Assembly (NCBI GenBank): GCA_024516155.1
Contig: JAJJXM010000008.1
Location: 868,001-932,000, forward strand
From: Pyronema omphalodes
Lineage: Eukaryota; Ascomycota; Pezizomycetes; Pezizales; Pyronemataceae
Length of the DNA: 64,000 bases
Reading direction: 5' to 3'
In this document: positions 63,585-64,000 of the stretch, in pieces
Layout: each line of letters starts with the position of its first letter
How positions within the stretch are numbered: position 1 is the first letter of the stretch
Made by a program: the position numbers and the translations under genes
The notes under the pieces: generated by a model
Databases searched by the model: none
What the model saw: the letters and a program-made list of their open reading frames with translations, nothing else
Told to the model about the DNA's origin: nothing

Positions 63585-64000
63585 CTAGTTTTGAACGGGG
63601 CGCTGGTTCTGCTGCTGGAAGAGGTAACCGCGGACCTTGGAGTGCTTCAAAAGCTCGAGGTACTTCTCTATTTACGCATTTTTGTCAGCGCCTATTCTCT
63701 ATACCTAGGTTCCTAGGTTTCCTGGTCCCTGGGCTCTTGGGCTCCCAGCTTCCGGAATTCGATCCTGCCCACTCACCTCTCAGCGGTGCGCACTTCTCCA
63801 AGTGGTTGACACCCTCAGTGTAGTAGCACTTTCCAAGCTCCTCTCTGGTCAATCGGACCATCATGCTCTTGACCCACTGCTCACGAAGGATCGCGTCCTG
63901 GGCGGCCTTGAGCGCCTTGGTGTCGTCGTAGTCGACTCCATCGAAAGTGGGGGGAACGGTGGGCTTCTTGGCGAGGAAGGCGGCAGATTCGGGAATGGGC
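63585..64000 (-). CDS. Mitochondrial complex I 12-kDa-type subunit (NDUFB10 family), 5' end at window edge
   Basis: Exons on the reverse strand: 64000-63777 and 63667-63585, with a 109-nt intron (GTGAGT...TAG, GCTGAC branch site). The product reads PIPESAAFLAKKPTVPPTFD..., then REQWVKSMMVRLTREELGKCYY, and ends EKYLELLKHSKVRGYLFQQQN. This is the fungal nuo-12 type subunit of NADH:ubiquinone oxidoreductase, homologous to NDUFB10. A C-x11-C pair (KCYYTEGVNHLEKC) fits import into the intermembrane space. The base at 64000 is in the right phase to be the G of the start codon, so probably only two coding bases are missing and the protein would be 102 residues. The short exon before 63585 is inferred from frame and family. 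Confidence 0.85.

Overview
The window is nuclear DNA of a filamentous ascomycete (Pezizomycotina). The evidence is short GT-AG introns (mostly 48-62 nt) with CTAAC or CTGAC-type branch sites, a Zn2Cys6 transcription factor with a fungal-specific middle region, a 7-TM fungal rhodopsin-family protein, a CorA-like protein of the fungal type, and a fungal complex I 12-kDa-type subunit. The class cannot be fixed from the sequence. Genes are sparse (12 supported protein genes in 64 kb) and are separated by long AT-leaning intergenic blocks holding small repeats, poly(G)/poly(C) tracts and transposon remains. No tRNA, rRNA or CRISPR was seen.

Layout: 1.4-3.0 kb, C2H2 zinc-finger gene, followed 57 bp downstream by a 903-bp non-autonomous hAT-type element with a perfect 8-bp target duplication. 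4.0-10.4 kb, gene-poor. 10.4-20.9 kb, the densest part: threonine aldolase with a hidden mitochondrial presequence exon, secreted phospholipase A2, Ofd1/Tpa1-type prolyl hydroxylase, Vip1-like RRM protein with a metallothionein-like cysteine cluster, and a two-RRM protein whose start codon appears to be split by an intron. 20.9-26.8 kb, intergenic, with a second member of the same hAT-type family. 26.8-32.6 kb, a 1,848-residue gene joining a degenerate alpha/beta-hydrolase-like domain to a CorA-like membrane domain. 34.9-37.5 kb, Zn2Cys6 factor. 37.5-48.2 kb, gene-poor, with small repeats, a perfect 44-nt palindrome and unassigned ORFs. 48.2-50.9 kb, a large disordered protein gene. 50.9-60.1 kb, gene-poor, with a LINE remnant. 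60.1-64.0 kb, His-tailed rhodopsin-family protein, a convergent Mis18-domain gene, and a complex I subunit cut by the window edge.

The genes do not form a cluster or pathway; they are mostly housekeeping genes. Exon structures were worked out by hand from reading frame, splice consensus and protein motifs. Three of the 18 introns proposed use an AAG 3' splice site. The most unusual items are the hydrolase-CorA fusion, the RRM-metallothionein-like fusion, the split start codon, and the two hAT-type elements whose internal repeat motif differs in a coordinated way.
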